Assembly: GCA_910584805.1 (NCBI GenBank)
Contig: CAJUCB010000026.1
Coordinates: 1-22,537, forward strand
Reading direction: 5' to 3'
Length of the DNA: 22,537 nt
From: an uncultured Oscillospiraceae bacterium
GTDB taxonomy: Bacteria; Bacillota; Clostridia; Oscillospirales; Oscillospiraceae
The notes below the pieces were generated by a model that saw only the letters and a program-made list of their open reading frames with translations, searched no databases and was not told the DNA's origin. Of the stretch, positions 21,784-22,537 are shown in pieces (the stretch's first letter is position 1; every line of letters begins with the position of its first letter). The position numbers were made by a program, and so were the translations under genes.

Positions 21784-22536
21784 TTACTTGGCTTTCTTCT
21801 TCTCCGACAGCTTCACGCCAGTAATACTAGCGACAGCAGCCAGGGCGATGGCACACCACAGGGCGGTGTTGTCACCGGTCTTGGGCACGTCAGCCAGGGG
21901 GACTTCCTCGTCCACGATCTCCACTTCCGCAGTGGTCTGGGAAGTGGCAGGCTTTGCGGGCTTTGTGGGCTTCGCAGGCTTTGTGGGACGGGAGGCCTGG
22001 GGTACGTCGCTGTCAGGCACATCCACCAGCGGGGGTTCCACTTCGGGGACGTCCACCAGGGGTGGCTCCTCCTCCTCGGGGACATCTACCAGCGGGGGTT
22101 CTTCTTCGGGGATGTCTACCAAGGGAGGCTCTTCTTCCGGCACATCCACCAGGGGCGGCTCCTCTTCCGGGATGTCTACAGGAGGTTGGGGGTCCACAGG
22201 AGGTGTCCCGCCACCGCCGTTGTTACCGCCGCCGCCAGTAGGAGGTGTAGGGGGCGTGGGAGGTGTGGGCACATCAGGGGTTGGGGTTACGGTGTCAATC
22301 GTGCCCTCAATGGCAGAAAGCTCTGGCATCTGGGACAGAAGGAGATATGCAGGGATGTTCTGAATTGAGTTGGCGTTATCGAGTTTGGATACTTCTGTTA
22401 CATTGGATGTCTTGAGGCCTGCCGTCTCATCAGGGCCAGTGACCTTCTCCAAAAGCATCACCATGGGCTGCATAAAGACGTAGCCATCAAGATGCCATGT
22501 CCAGTTGATCTTACCATCTTTATTTGCGGCAACATA
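21784..22536 (-). CDS. Sortase-anchored surface protein (VPKTG), N terminus outside window
   Basis: The frame is open to the right edge, so only the last 250 residues are seen. The C terminus is a cell-wall sorting signal: VPKTGDNT (21888 downwards), a hydrophobic stretch (ALWCAIALAAVASITGV) and a basic tail (KLSEKKKAK). Sortase would cut after Thr and attach the protein to peptidoglycan or a pilus. VPKTG in place of LPXTG is a common variant in gut Firmicutes, as far as I know. Before it lie a Lys/Pro-rich part, six Pro/Glu-rich decapeptide repeats, and a Pro-Thr and Gly-Asn-rich stretch that probably spans the wall. The visible start (DGKINWTWHLDGYVFMQPMV) looks globular, but I cannot assign a family. 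It ends at the shared terminator. An ATG at 22473 is internal, since the frame continues upstream. Confidence 0.82.
   Translation of the reverse strand, partial: YVAANKDGKINWTWHLDGYVFMQPMVMLLEKVTGPDETAGLKTSNVTEVSKLDNANSIQNIPAYLLLSQMPELSAIEGTIDTVTPTPDVPTPPTPPTPPTGGGGNNGGGGTPPVDPQPPVDIPEEEPPLVDVPEEEPPLVDIPEEEPPLVDVPEEEEPPLVDVPEVEPPLVDVPDSDVPQASRPTKPAKPTKPAKPATSQTTAEVEIVDEEVPLADVPKTGDNTALWCAIALAAVASITGVKLSEKKKAK
22018..22179 (-). repeat. 30-nt tandem repeats coding VD(V/I)PEEEPPL
   Basis: Five full copies of a 10-residue unit VD(V/I)PEEEPPL and a partial sixth (VDVPDSDVP) are coded head to tail. One copy has an extra Glu (33 nt) and one has Val for Glu. DNA identity between units is high but codons differ (for example GAT/GAC, TCC/TCT on the coding strand), so the array is not freshly expanded. 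Confidence 0.85.
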
Positions 22537-22537
22537 C

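Noticed and set aside
22018..22179. Short regular repeats considered as a CRISPR-like array
   Set aside because: There are no unique spacers; the units are contiguous and in frame as a protein repeat.
21788..22363. Ser/Gly/Thr-rich plus-strand frame opposite the wall-anchored protein
   Set aside because: The repeats read as GGSTSGTST only because the VDVPEEEPPL repeat is inverted; the minus strand has a full sorting signal.

Overview
This window looks like chromosomal DNA of a flagellated, monoderm, moderately GC-rich Firmicute, probably a gut-type clostridium of the Oscillospiraceae sort. That is an inference. It rests on the gene order flgM-flgN-flgK-flgL, sigma-28 (SigD) type promoters, a FliK-C-like/FlhB-C-like pair resembling Bacillus YlqG/YlqH, S-layer homology (SLH) proteins and a sortase-type C terminus. 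I see no rRNA, tRNA, CRISPR array, insertion sequence or phage gene.

Layout. Positions 1-4730 (minus strand) hold a late flagellar operon: flgM (anti-sigma-28), flgN (chaperone), flgK and flgL (hook-filament junction; flgL runs off the left edge). A sigma-28-like -10 lies about 200 nt upstream of flgM. Positions 5029-9685 (minus strand) are a compact chemotaxis operon, cheA-cheW-cheR-cheB. It starts at a very good sigma-28 promoter (9659-9685) and ends at an intrinsic terminator (5029-5063). Positions 9686-9945 form a divergent intergenic region.

Positions 9946-21714 (plus strand) are a run of six co-directional genes closed by a bidirectional terminator at 21728-21761. They encode a FliK-C-like protein, a soluble FlhB-C-like protein, a PilZ protein, a very large SLH protein (N-terminal SLH), a second large SLH protein (C-terminal SLH) and a YcgR-like PilZ protein. 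From 21784 to the right edge, on the minus strand, is the C-terminal part of a wall-anchored protein with a VPKTG sorting signal and Pro/Glu-rich decapeptide repeats.

How it may fit together (inference): the left half builds and steers flagella under sigma-28/FlgM control. The right half starts from a probable vegetative promoter and joins export-switch-like proteins, two probable c-di-GMP receptors and two S-layer-type proteins. This would be a plausible unit for coordinating motility with cell-surface remodelling. The sharpest single observation is an 11-base G tract inside the second SLH gene. A change of one G in either direction brings an early stop, so the protein could be phase-variable. 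Other points of note are a strong base-composition shift inside the first SLH gene, greatly enlarged centres in FlgK and FlgL, and an array of five ~110-residue repeats of a domain I cannot name.
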